Source of the DNA: Pomphorhynchus laevis
Taxonomy: Eukaryota > Acanthocephala > Palaeacanthocephala > Echinorhynchida > Pomphorhynchidae
NCBI GenBank assembly: GCA_012934845.2
Contig: WNNJ02000469.1
Location: forward strand, 124,001 to 188,000
Reading direction: 5' to 3'
DNA length: 64,000 nt
Of the stretch, positions 1 through 11,932 are shown one piece after another; position 1 is the stretch's first letter, and every line of letters begins with the position of its first letter. A program made the position numbers and the translations under genes. Below the pieces are notes generated by a model, which saw only the letters and a program-made list of their open reading frames with translations, was not told where the DNA came from and did not search any database.

Positions 1-290
1 TGTCGATGCAAGTTTCGAATACCACGAGAATCGGAAAAGAGCAAAGTATCAGGAACGAATTAGTGAAATTGAACACTCGTCTTTCATACCGTTTGTCCTT
101 GCAGCTACTGGAGGATTTGGTCCGACAGCGAAACGGTTGATGCAGACAATCGCTGCAAGGATGTCCTCCAAACTGCAACGAAGCTATAGCGATATGATTT
201 CGCTTATACGAACACGATTTGGGGAACGCGGTGACTGGAATAGCTTTAATTGGATGAATGCATTATTTTTTTTCTTTCTACGTTGGAATG
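1..290 (+). mobile_element. C-terminal relic of a metazoan retroelement protein
   Basis: The plus strand reads as protein through the motif FVLAATGGFGPTAKRL followed by a Trp/Arg-containing tail (WIRTRF-like SLIRTRFGERGDW). I recognise this as the C-terminal end of a protein type common in invertebrate mobile elements, in which a short acidic stretch, an FxPxVxxTGG motif and a final RxR segment follow a zinc-binding region. The exact family is unresolved; a segment of the same kind of protein is seen near 38.9-39.3 kb. It is a fossil, cut by the window start. Confidence 0.45.
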
Positions 291-699
291 TTTCATAACT
301 TTTGTACATTTACGAATTATGACAGTAGTGGCCCATTTGAGGCAACCTTATTTTCTGTACATTCGGAATAAATATTATTATAAAAAAATTATTATATATT
401 TAACTTTTATAAAAAACTTTATATAAAATTAAATAAAATATATATAGTTTATAAGTTTAAAAAATTATATAAAAACGTTAATAATTTTTTAAAACGTTAA
501 TAATATAAATAATATAATAACTTTAAACGTTAAGTATATATAACTTAATATAACTTATATATATAAATTTATAACTAAATTTATAAAATAATAATGCATC
601 GAAACGTTTTAAAATAATAAAAACATATGCTTTTAATTCTTAATCCCGGTTTGAAATATTAATCATATGTAAGCAAGCGTATCAAAATTACCCTGGGAG
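291..699. other. AT-rich spacer
   Basis: About 400 bases of almost pure A/T with short repeated ataacgttaataa-like words. No reading frame or structured element is visible. Confidence 0.6.
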
Positions 700-2490
700 A
701 AAACACCATTTAAAGAAAATGGTGTTGCCTGGTAGACTAGATTGAATCAGTCGTAAATCAAAGTACAGTCAACCAAGCAACATCATTTCCTATAAATGTC
801 GCATTTCGAAAGAAATCATGGACCGCTGTTTACTCGCCACATTAATGCACGATAATTCCTTATGCCGTATCCATTAAGAATATTAGGGGTGCAGCGACAA
901 TTCAGCAATAACCTCTGCCAAGTGTTTAAGGATGATCCGAACAGCAATTCGATCTGGTTAAGAGCGTAAGCCTCAGACAATAAAGCAATGTGTCGGAAAT
1001 GCCTTTATTCACAATGTCACACAGGCAACCGAAACGACCAATGGGTACATAATTCTACTGGTGAGTGTTGCCGGGTACACTATCATTTGATGCAGAAGTT
1101 GTCGTCTAGAAATGGCATGGTGACTGAAAGTCGTGAATCAAAGTAAGTCTTCCAAGCAACACCATTTTCTATGAATGTGGTATTTCGTAAGTAATTCTAG
1201 ACCGTTGTCTTCTAAGCACATCCGTGCACAATATGGATCCAACGAGTGTAGCCACAATTCAGCAACAATCTCTGCCTAGTGTTTAAGGATGGTCAGCACA
1301 GCAATTCGATCTGGTTAAGAGCGTAGGCCTCAGTCAATTAAGCAAAGTGTTGGAAACGCCTTCATTCACAATGTCACACAGGCAACCGAAATGACCAGTG
1401 AGTACTTCATTCTAATAATGAGTGTGGCTGAGTATTCCGTCATTTCGATACTGAAGTGGCCGTCTAGAAGTGACATGGTTACTGAAAGTCGTGAATCAAA
1501 GTGGGGTTTAGCAAGCAACACCATTTTGTATAAATGCCGTATTTCGTAAGAAATCCTGGAAGGTTGTATACTCAGCACATCCGTGCACTACTATTATACA
1601 TACCGTATTCATTAAGGATCCAACGAGTGCAGCGACAATTCAGCAACAACCACTTCCTAGTCTTAAAGATGATCCGCACAGCTATTCGATCTGGTAAAGA
1701 GCATAATACTCAGTCAATTAAGCAAAGTGTCGGAAACGCCTTTATTCACAATGTCACACAGGCAACCGAAACGACCAATGGGTACTTCATTCTCTTGATA
1801 AGTGTTGCCGGGTACTCAGTAATTTTGATGCAGAAGTGGAAGTCTAGAAGTGGCATGGTGACTGGAAGTCTTGAATCAAAGTCCAGTATATTAAGGAACA
1901 CCTTTTTCTATAAATGTCGCATTTCGTAAGAAATCCTGGACAGTTGTTTGAAATCCTGGACAGCATAGCCGTGCACCAATAATATACATGCCGTATTCGT
2001 TAAAATCCAACGTGTAGCGACAATTCAGCAACAACATCTGCCTAGTGTTTAAGGATAGCCCGAGCGGCAATTCAATCTGGTAAAGATCGCAAGCCTCAGG
2101 CAATTAAGCAAAGTGTCGGAAACGCCTTTATTCACAATGTCACAAGGCAACCGAAACGACCAGTGTGTACCTCATTCTACTGATAAGTGTTGCCGGGTAC
2201 TCATTGGTCGTCTAGAAGTGACATGGTGACTGAAAGTCGTGAATCGAAGTCCAGTCTATCGAGCAACACCATTTTGTATAAATGCCGCATTTCGTAAGAA
2301 ATCCTGGAAGGTTGTATACTCAGCACATCCGTGCACTACTATTATACATGCCGTATCCATTAAGGATTCAACGAGTGCAACGACAATTCAGCAACAACCT
2401 CTGCCTAGTGTTTAAGGATGGTCCGCACAGCAATTCGATCAGGTAAAGAGCTCAGTCACATCCGTGCACTACTATTATAAAGATTTATTA
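700..2490 (+). repeat. Tandem array of ~370-bp units (about 4.6 copies)
   Basis: The word aagcaacaccatttt recurs at about 775, 1153, 1511, 1890 and 2260, giving unit lengths of roughly 358-379 bp. Each unit also carries tcggaaacgcctttattcac, caggcaaccgaaacgacc and cgtctagaagtg at fixed spacing. The last unit stops abruptly near 2480 in the word actattataaag. The open frames here are chance frames in the repeat. The core of each unit is a diverged relative of single-copy repeats at 31038-31272, 46470-46600 and 59368-59610, so the array looks like tandem amplification of an interspersed repeat. Confidence 0.85.
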
Positions 2491-3999
2491 GAGGTAATAA
2501 ATAGATCTCTAATTTATTTACAAAGGACCCCAGGTGGCGATACTATTTTCTTTGCAATTTATTATACTGGTCATTTAATGATCCGCTGGTGTCTATTACA
2601 CTGAAAAGAATTTATTACAAAAACTTCGGAAGCGCAAGCTACGACATGCAACAGAAACAGGCGAAATAGTAAAAAAAGTGAATAAGTGAATTTTTTATGC
2701 TTTAATCTATATAGCATGTTTTTCATGTGTATACATTGTATGTTATGCAACTAATAAGGCCTCTCAAAGACGAATCTGGTAAATTATCTGGTAATATTCT
2801 CGCAATATTGCGAGAATAATTCGGTTCTATATCTTGGTCTGATGAAGATATATAGAATGCTGCTTGAAATTTATGCCTCCTCATAAGAAAAACCTAGTAA
2901 ATTATTTATTAGTATTAAGTGTCCAAGGGCAGATATAATGCATCATAATTATGTATATAGGATTATCTTAGGAATAAATTTGACCATGCCTTGGCCTTGT
3001 CCCAGTAAATCAAAAGACATATCAACTCTGTTTGTCAATTTTCGTTAATGTAATTGGCCTCTTACACAAAATGTTTCTCTTGGCTTTACCGGGGGAATAC
3101 AAAATTTTTTTTTATCTAATCGATTGAAGCGAAAATACAAACTTTACTTGCTATTCTGTGAATATCAGCACAATAAATATCCTAATTGTGTTGTAATTGC
3201 GATTGAATGTGTGCAACATTTATTTTATAAAATATTGTTTCTCAAAATTATTAATATTTCAAAATTTTTAAGAAACTTGAAAAGTCTTATACGTAACTTG
3301 CGATTTTCCAAATAAGGGCTTTTAACCTATATCCAAATATCGACTAGGTTGTTTTTACCTAGGTTAATCAAAGCGAGAATAATCAAATTTAACTTGATTG
3401 AATATCTGCAATCTGAAAAATAAAATATTTTCAATACAAAATTTTATTAATAAATTATTTTACTTAAATTCTTTGATAAAACATGAATATTAATTAAATT
3501 TATCATTAAATATCTTTTTATTATTTGTTGTCTGAAATATATATGTGATTACATACAACTTCATACACCTTCGTAATTTTTCTTTTCATGTATTTAAACT
3601 ACCAATTCTAGAATTTTAAAACGACTTAGATTAATCGACAAAATACACCCCTCATCATTTCCTTAAATCAACGGAGATGGGAATGCATTAATTATGTTAT
3701 TTCAACTCATAAAGTTCTGGTTAATAAGTCATAACATTATTTTAATTTCAAAATATTGTTTCTTTCAGATTGCAATTTATTTAGAATATTGATTTAGTTG
3801 AATAATATATTAGAATAATTATAAGAATAATAATTTATTTTGATTGCAATTTATTTTTATTTAGAGTTCATGATATTTGCAGTAAGAGCGAAAAAATTGA
3901 AAATGTCTTAACGATTTGCGGTTTCCTACAAAAACGTATTTTCAAGATATATCTTATCGTAGTATTATGCGGATCAATGTGTTCAATGCGGATCAAGAT
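2491..3999. other. Non-coding AT-rich stretch with one short interspersed repeat
   Basis: No credible gene. Positions 2785-2890 hold a repeat (ttcggttctatatcttggtctgatgaag in two pieces of the word) that occurs inverted at 21550-21660. The short plus frame at 3124-3315 is low-complexity and is not supported as a gene. Confidence 0.5.
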
Positions 4000-4690
4000 A
4001 ATCAAGATGAACACTTTGATCCTAAGGATCAAAGTGTTCAATTTTATCTACAAGGTTTATGTCAGTTGTTAAACAGATATCAAGTAAGGATTGTTTATAT
4101 TTACTAAAGCATGTGAATTGCTTAACATGTTGAGTGAGACACAGGTCATTGAAGGTATCTAACAGCTCATGAGAACTTAAAACACAGAGTACATTTGCTG
4201 TACAGCTATCCCAGCATACATGTGGCATGTTAAAATCACAAAACACAAGAAGATTTTGTGTTAACACTTTATTTCTTAAATGATAAATGATATCTTCAAC
4301 AACAGTTTTAGATGCACGATAAACAACACCCACAACGACCGTTTGGTTACGTGAAAGGGTTAAATTCATCCATAGAGACTCAAAACTATTACTACAAAAT
4401 ATAACTACACTCATGACCGTTAAATTGAAATGAACATATAAAACTACATACCACTTATCCTACCACATCTATTCGCTCTATGACAAAAGTAGCTGGAGAT
4501 GCTTATTTCCATGTCAGATACGTCAGTATTTAACCAAGATTTAGTAATGACAATCAATAAAGGATTCTAATCCCGTAATATTACTCTCATCTATTTTCCC
4601 TAGCAAGCTACGCGAATTAAATACATTGAGACAACGATATTAACTGATATATGAAAATGCAGATGGATGTTTAAGCAGTGCATTCGACAT
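4000..4690 (-). mobile_element. LINE endonuclease-domain fragment
   Basis: The minus strand encodes the middle of an APE-type endonuclease of a non-LTR retrotransposon: VVVGVVYRASK (the strand with the VYR motif) followed by LVFCDFNMPHVCWDS (catalytic DFN), in a 130-codon open stretch at 4022-4414. A frame-shifted upstream part with ITKSWLNTDVSDMEIS-like text extends it to about 4690. No RT domain follows. The style (ITESWL, GxVYRxP, GDFN) fits the Jockey/CR1 group. It is a decayed piece. Confidence 0.75.
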
Positions 4691-4804
4691 TGGATATTTA
4701 TTTGGTACGACACCATATAAACAATTTCAAGCACGATATAGATAATACAAAAATAATTAATTAAATAATTAATAAATAAGCGAATGATCTCACTTCACTT
4801 TGTT

Positions 4805-7205
4805 GAAGGATATCACGAATAGATATTCTCTGCATTACCGAATCCTGGCACTCTATCGCCGACGATCTTGCTATTCGTCGTCTATGTCCCACTCGTTGTT
4901 CTCTAGTTGAATCAGCTCGTTCAATTGCCTCTCATACATTTACTGCTTCTAACCATGGCGGTATTATTGCCATTGCTCGTCATCCAATGTCTCTACGTAA
5001 AATTAACGTTAACATCTGTTACACTTCGTTCGAATTACTCATATGCAGATTATCAACCCCTTTCCCTCTGGAACTTGTGATTGTATACCGTCCAGGTTCG
5101 GTTGCCCCATCACGTATCTTCTTTAACGATTTTGCAGATCTTATGTCTCACTGGATATTGTCTTATACGCCTTCTTTTGGTCTTGGTGACTTTAATATTC
5201 GTCTTGATCACCCGGCTGACACTGATTCTATCACTTTGACCTTTTTTTTCTGATTTTAACTATAAATTACTTTCAACAAGCCAAACACATATTCTCGACG
5301 GTGTTCTCGACATCATTGCTGTTCCTAACTGCTTAAATGATTATACCTTCTTGTCACTTACTGATCCTGGTTTGTCCGATCATGTCCTTGTCACTCTTAC
5401 TCGTCCGCATCCTCCTTCTCCGCCTCCGCCATTATCCACACCAAGTCGACCCTGGAAACTTCTCGATATCCCTATTTTATGCGCAGCGTTACTCAATTCT
5501 TCACACTTGTCACTTCCTCTTAACTATATCTCTCCCGATGATATCTTCATTCTGTTTGATTATGAACTTATGAACATCCTCAATAACCTTCTACCTATTC
5601 GACCAAGACGTTTTCAGCGGTAGCGCCATGCTCCCTGGTTCGATTCAGACTGTATCTTTCTAAGCGTCGGCTCTGTCACTCTTTTCGTGTGTTTAATCGC
5701 CTTCTTAAACGTTCTCCAACCTCACTCCCTCCAAATCTCCGTGATTCCTATCTTTCTATCCGCCGTTCTCATATCATTCTTATGCGAACTAAACGTATTC
5801 TCTTTTGGCGAAATCAACTCGAGTCATCTTCCAACTCTAAACCTCATTGGAAAATCTTCAACTCAATTCTTTCACGATCATCTACCCCTTGCAATATAAA
5901 TCCTGATGAATTTTCCTCTTATCTGCAATTTAAGCTATCTAATTTAATTTCCGTTCTACCCATATGCCCCATGTATCCTCTAATTTCTTTAAATACTTTC
6001 CTCCCAGAGCTATTCCACCCTCCCCTTTTCGTCTGACGAAGTTTCTTCGGTTCTTCTATCATTACCTAATAAAAGCTCTCCTTCTCACACAATTCCCACC
6101 CACTTGCTTAAAAAATCTGCTCATCTATCTCACCCTTCCTTACCACTTTGCTCAACTTGTCTATCAGCAGCCGCACATTTCCTTCCTACTGGAAATGCGT
6201 CACTGTTCGCTCTTTCCTCAAAACGCAATCTCTCGAACCTTCACTACCATATTCGTATCGTACTATCTCACTTATTCAAACTCTCTCTAAACTCCTTAAG
6301 CGTCTCGTTCTCAAGCCAGTTAATACATATCTCTTTTCATCCAACTTATTTCCTCCCTTCCAAGCCGCTTTTCACTCTAATCACTCTACTGAAATCGCAT
6401 GTCTTAAAGTTTATAACGACTTACTCATCTCACGCGATCAAAAATTATGTAGTGTCATAGTTTTTCTTGATCTATCATCTGCTTTCGACATTGTCGATCA
6501 CTCGATTCTTCTCCATCGTCTGCGTCATGATTATGGCTTCTCTTTACACACTGTGGCTTGGTTTTCTTTATATCTATCAAACCGTACTTTTCGAGTTTGT
6601 TCTAACTCTTCTCTCTCGCATCCTTCTTCCATCCCGTCCGGTATTCCACAAGGCTCCGTATTAGGTTCTTTGCTTTTCTCTCTTCTCGGTGATGTCTTTT
6701 ATTTCTCATACATTTAACTTCCATGTTATGCAATATGCTAATGATATTCTCATCTATGCTCACGCACCTGCTTATCGTATTCATGATCTTAGTGTTTTTG
6801 CTTCCAACTGTCTTGCCTCTATTTTCAATCATCTTTCTTCTCTTCGTCTTTCTCTAAATCCTAATAAATCAAAAATAATGTGGATCCTTCCTCGACGCTT
6901 CGGTGTAGAACCTCCCTCCGTATCATTAAATTCTACAATTCTCTCTATCGTTGACAATCTCGTTTTCCTAGGCTTCAATTTCGACAACAGACTTTCACCT
7001 AAACCTTTTGTTAGCGATAAAGTACGATCATCTACCCTGATTCTCCGCAACCTCCGTCAAATTCGTAGATTGATCGATTTCCCCTCATGTATGACTCTCA
7101 TATCTTCTCTGATGTTCTAAAGACTTGATTACTGTCTTAGTCTATTTTCCAACTCACCTAAATCCACTCTTCCTTTACAACGCATCATCAACGCAGCCGT
7201 CGAAC
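4805..7205 (+). mobile_element. LINE (family B, CR1/L2-like), truncated at both ends
   Basis: The element starts within the endonuclease (ITESWHS near 4840; LVIVYRPGS; GLGDFNIRLDHP near 5180) and runs into a reverse transcriptase. RT blocks are PPFQAAFHSNHSTE, FLDLSSAFDIVDHS, GIPQGSVLGSLLFS and, after a frame shift, MQYANDILIYAHA. In the last, the usual YADD is YAND. Several frame changes and stops break the frame (EN, linker, RT N-part and RT C-part lie in different frames). It ends near 7205 in the word cgcatcatcaacgcagccgt, where the copy at 62420-64000 continues. The many frames here are pieces of this one dead element. Confidence 0.88.
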
Positions 7206-8060
7206 CTGTAACAAATCATCATTTAAGCGCTGTTAACCATTTATTGAAGAGTACTCTGAGATATTTGCGAATATTAGTGCATGGAAATGGTTATGAATCC
7301 TTGAAATCCTTAAAGGTGTTTGAGTGTGCTGTGCCGAGCAACCTGGCTTGATGAAAGGGTCATTATCAATAATTTCACATTGAAGGTTACATGTATTTTT
7401 GGAGTATATCTTAGAGTTTTGCAACGTGAATGCAGGTTCATCAGATGACAATTCAATATGTGTATGTTCTTTGACGTAATCAGGTGATGAGCTCAGTCAA
7501 GCAGTAGATGTAAAAGCAGTTCTACTATACTGAGAAATAGAACTACTTTCACTCAGTACATCAGTAGAAGTCGCTATTATAACGTATTTATTACTTTTTG
7601 CTTTCCCATTGTTTACACTAGATAGATAGTTAAATTTGGTCTGATCACCGACACTTTATTGATCTGGTAAAAGACAATGAATGCCTGAAGAAACCTGTAT
7701 AGTATTAGTAAGCGAATCGACCGATAACCGGCTTGATCTGTAAGAGACTTCAGATAAATATCTGAGAGCGTGAACGTTCATTACAATGATCGGAAATAGA
7801 TTCATTTCAAATCATTTGCTCCAAGCTATTTCCAGCGCTCATTAAAGGAGATATTCGACAGGCGCAACAAAATCCGCAGAGAAAGGCTCCATTACAATAA
7901 TCGTCTATTTTATCTGCTTTCACCTTCAAAATAGTCCTGATGTCAAAATCAGAAGCATCACATCCGACTTCCGACTTTACATTATGTTTACGACGGTAGG
8001 CGTTATTCGTGTTATTACTGAGAAAACTTTCTTCTTCACCTGAATAAGACAATTTTCGAA
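7206..8060 (-). mobile_element. LINE ORF1 fragment with PHD-like cysteine motif
   Basis: The minus strand holds ORF1-type text in two frames. At 7807-8052 is KIDDYCNGAFLCGFCCACRI, matching in style the SFYCGYCCAS segment of the ORF1 at 14.8-15.7 kb. At 7233-7451 is SRIHNHFHALIFANI, matching ADRCRSVILANV of that same ORF1. The order and strand agree with a decayed ORF1 whose endonuclease and RT are missing. It abuts the end of the plus-strand LINE at 7205. Confidence 0.6.
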
Positions 8061-8359
8061 ACGTCTTATTGTAATAAATAGGAAGCTCTTGTTACTGGAT
8101 TAATTTACCGCTAATTACACAGATTATTAATAGCGTTTTGAAATATACATACGTAGACTGTTTATGAGTAATTATATATAATATTATATAAAATCACGAT
8201 TTTTAATAATATTATTAAATAAAAAGTATCATCAATGGGTGATCTTGTGAACAACCGGTTCAATATTATATATATTATTTTATAAATATTATAAAATATA
8301 ATATTTTATATATATGTCCTGAAAGGTTCGTGCATAAATATTAACTTCTCATATATAGC

Positions 8360-9660
8360 TTTAAACTTCTGCACCCCTCTCAACATGGATTTCGCACTGG
8401 TCGTTCATGCCTCAGTAATTTAATTATGGCTCGTGAAAATTGGACGGATGTAGTAGCGGATGGGTGTGGGATCGATGTAATTTTATCGATTTTAGCCGGG
8501 AGTTCGAAGTATCACATGATCCACTGCTAGTAGTTTTCGCTAAATACGGTATCGATCCCCATGTCGTTCGTTGGATTAGTTTGTTCTTGAAGGGTCAGTC
8601 ATATGAAGTGAGGCTAGGCAGTAGTGTTTATTCACCACGTCATGTTTGTGCCAGAGTGCCTTAATGTACGGTTCTCGGCCCTTTACTATTCAACAGTTTC
8701 CTTCTGGGTCTGTTATTAAGACTAAAATGCAATATCCTAGCGTTTGCGGATGACCTCAAGTTATGGCGGTGCATTCAATCGTATCATGACTGTTTTCTGC
8801 TCCAGGAAGATTTAGACAATATTGTTAGGTGGAGTAATGAGACAGGACTGATCTTAAATATATCAAAGTGCTGCCACATGCACTTAGGACATAAGAAATT
8901 TCCTTTCAGATATAAATTAGGTGCCGAGACAATTACCCAGGTACACTGCAGAAGAGATTTGGGAATACTTGTGCACAAGTCATTGAAGAGTCGTCCAAAC
9001 ACGGACAGAATCATCCGAACGACCAGGAAACTTAGCTATGCGATCCTGAGGTGCCTTTGTAATCCATCGGATTCCTGTTTTAAAATAATATAAATTAACT
9101 TATTCGACCTATTATTGAATATTGTATCCCTGCGGTATTTCCGTGTACACGTGGTGAGTTGAATTAGCTTGAAAATGTCCTCCCTAGGTCGACGAGATCG
9201 TGCCATTCCCTCAGGAAATTGTCTTATAAGGACCGCTTGTGCAATATAGGAGTTCCTTCAGTCCGTACTAGTATAGTATGTCTTGATATTTTGTTTTAGG
9301 GATATGTTATTCGAGCGTGACGGATTCCCGGTCGACTGTATTCAGCAAAGCCAGCGAACTACTAAGCGAGGTCACTCTCTTACTGTGAGGACCCTCTTTA
9401 ACGGCAAACTCGGGAGACTATATCGCCTTTCTTATCGAGCGGTGAGGATTTGGAACAAACTTTTAGAAAATATCGTCAACATATCAAATAGAGTGCACAT
9501 CAAGAAAACGCTAATTAGATGGCTTTGCACGGATTCTAATTTCAATATCCTGTATCCGGATTAAGATTTTGTCGACATAAAATTAGTTTTACTGTAGGCA
9601 TATAAAACAGCTGTATGGCTATAGTCTTGCATGTTATAATAATATATCGAACGAAATCAC
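8360..9660 (+). mobile_element. LINE (family D), RT C-terminal half and 3' end
   Basis: Reverse transcriptase text runs from QHGFRTGRS near 8375 through IFIDFSREFEVSHD, the VPxGTVLGPLLFN block broken by a stop near 8664, and LAFADDLKLWR near 8740 (FADD in place of YADD). The C-terminal part DMLFERDGFPVDC ... YRLSYRAVRIWNKL ends near 9564. Frames change at least twice. The 3' tail matches the minus-strand copy at 60557-61575 almost word for word, which defines the family and its 3' end (about 9645). Confidence 0.85.
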
Positions 9661-10690
9661 ATTACTTTGGAAACCACGATGCTTTGTAAATTACCATTAT
9701 TTGGGTTTTTCTTACATTGGTTTAATAAAAATAATTATTAAAAAACAATAAAAATGTATTAAACTGATTTGATTTTTATGATGAACTTTTTGGAGAGCCA
9801 ATCTTCACTTGCCGAGAAAATTACATCCTCACTTGTCAATATAGCAAATGAACCATCGCTAGCATTATACCGAATTCAGGTAGAATTATTTTTATTTCAA
9901 ATGAATTTATATTTATTGCATGTATTTAAACTTTCCTGATACAGTTGATAGTATTTATCATCTATGCGTTTTAAATTAATGAATTTTAATATTGTAATTT
10001 AAATTATAAAATTTTTAAATAAGTTATGTTGAGAGTATTGATGATAAATGTCAACGGTCGAAAGCGATTAAATGTTAACCTTTCTCTCACAAAAGTTGAG
10101 TATCTACTTGATGCATATTTATTGCATAAAATTATAAAGATTGTAAATAAAAGAGAAAAAATGTATTCTATCAAATAGATATCAATCCAGCTGAAACTCC
10201 TTGTATTTAAGGTCGACTGAACATACACCAGTCTCATAAAATTCAACGGGAATCACCGACAAAGCATCATATAACTCAAACGCTTCATAAATAGGTTAAA
10301 AAATGCCAATTTGACGAAATTATTACTTGAATATCCAAGTGCAAGTTATTCATAACTTATGTTTTGAAATTTAATTAGGCAGCCTGAAACCAAATATTTG
10401 GCTCATGTCAGCTTACAATCATGTGATTCTTTCACGATAAACAACAAAATTATTTTTTGCAGATTACAGCTGATATATCAAAAATGATTAATATTTAAAA
10501 TATTAATCAAATTATTTGATATTTAACAGATTTATTTTCATAAAAGCTACTAACAATATAAAAAAAGAATATATTTTAAACAAAATTAATTTGAACGCTT
10601 TGAGATTTTCTTTTTAATGAAAAGCAAATGTATCCTCAAAAAATAATGATTTTATGGTTTCTTCAAATTTTCTACACTGTTGAGACCCTT
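9661..10690. other. AT-rich spacer without recognisable genes
   Basis: Long A/T runs; the short minus frame at 10004-10246 has low-complexity composition and no recognisable motif. Nothing else seen. Confidence 0.5.
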
Positions 10691-11365
10691 GAAATCGAAT
10701 AAATGTCAATGACTTAACTGATGTAGTAATAAATGAGTGTATCACGTTTGCTGATAACCTAAAAATATGGTCCTGTGTCACTGGTGACAAGTTGATATCG
10801 ATTCTATACTAAATATGTCGTCAATCTCACGGATTAATAATAACGGAATAATTAATGAATAATTAATTAATCTCACGGATTAATAATTACGGAATAATTA
10901 ATAAATAATTAATAATTAATTAATAATTAATTAATCTCACGGAATAATCGTGAGAGTTATTGTATAGTTACTTAGGTGTTATCATTCGAAACAACCTTAA
11001 AACGTGTTCATACAAACTGTTGTGAGCTCATGTAAGCGCATGCTAGAAATTATAAGGCGATTACTAGACTTATTAAATGAGGGTGAATTTTGTGTTGTTT
11101 AACAAAGTACTCGGCCCAAGTTGATGTACGTATCGCCAGTGACGTGTTCTCAGTTTCGACAGGAAATTATTAAATATGAATGTGTGCTGCAAAGTGCCTC
11201 GTACATTGTTAGATCCATTAAGAACTTTCCGTACAACGCCCGTTTTTCCCGATAAAATGCTTACCACTGATCTTATCAAGGCAGATCTATATTTTATTCG
11301 AGCAGCGTTAACTGTATTAAATAAATCCTCTAAGTCATAGAGGATTGACTTGTCCGCTTGTTCCC
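10690..11365 (+). mobile_element. LINE fragment (RT C-terminal part)
   Basis: The plus strand reads ECITFADNLKIW (a decayed YADDLKIW motif) near 10745 and then, after an AT-rich hairpin-forming insertion at about 10830-10950, YLGVIIRNNLKT. A decayed connection-like region follows (QFRQEIIKYECVLQSASY near 11160). Stops interrupt it repeatedly. The minus-strand frame across 11073-11372 is its shadow. Confidence 0.6.
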
Positions 11366-11932
11366 AAGTCATATGTTATCGCTTGTGAATTTACACGGAT
11401 GTTTGGCTATTCGTACTTCAAATGTCGCCTGAGTCCAAGGCGTGTATGCTAGACTGCAATTGACATAACTACACATTATTGAAATAGCCTGCCAATCCAA
11501 TTAATAAAGTCCAATACATCAATTTAAGAAGAATGCTGAACAGTACTCGCATCTAGTCGTATTTGTTCAAATATGAAAGGAAATATCATACTATTATTAA
11601 TGTTTCAACAGCACATAAAAGCATGGCTTAATTGGCTGGTTCACTGCAGAAAAAAAAAGAAAACATAATAAAAGTATCATAAATACGGAAAAGCAGCTTT
11701 CCCCATGGCATCCTCCATCCGTAATTTCTTTTTGAATTCGTTGATATTGTTACTGCACACTGTTGACTCTCTAAGCCTAATACCGCAGAGTTACAACTAG
11801 CCGATCAAATTGGACAGCTCGTGATTTTATTATCCTTTCACGTCGCAGGGTTAAATCATGGCTTCGGAGGATATTAAATGAGCGCAAATGAAGACAATCT
11901 CGAAGTGGATGATCCAAATCATTAAGAATTTG

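Noticed and set aside
2791-2880. Hammerhead starting at CTGATGA near 2840
   Set aside because: No GAAA follows at stem-II distance, here or in the copy at 21550-21660.
6829-7050. Minus-strand 73-codon frame (and its near twin at 63031-63252)
   Set aside because: Antisense shadows of the LINE RT coding region; the similarity between them only reflects the shared family.
11073-11372. 99-codon minus frame
   Set aside because: Antisense of a decayed plus-strand LINE C-terminal region.
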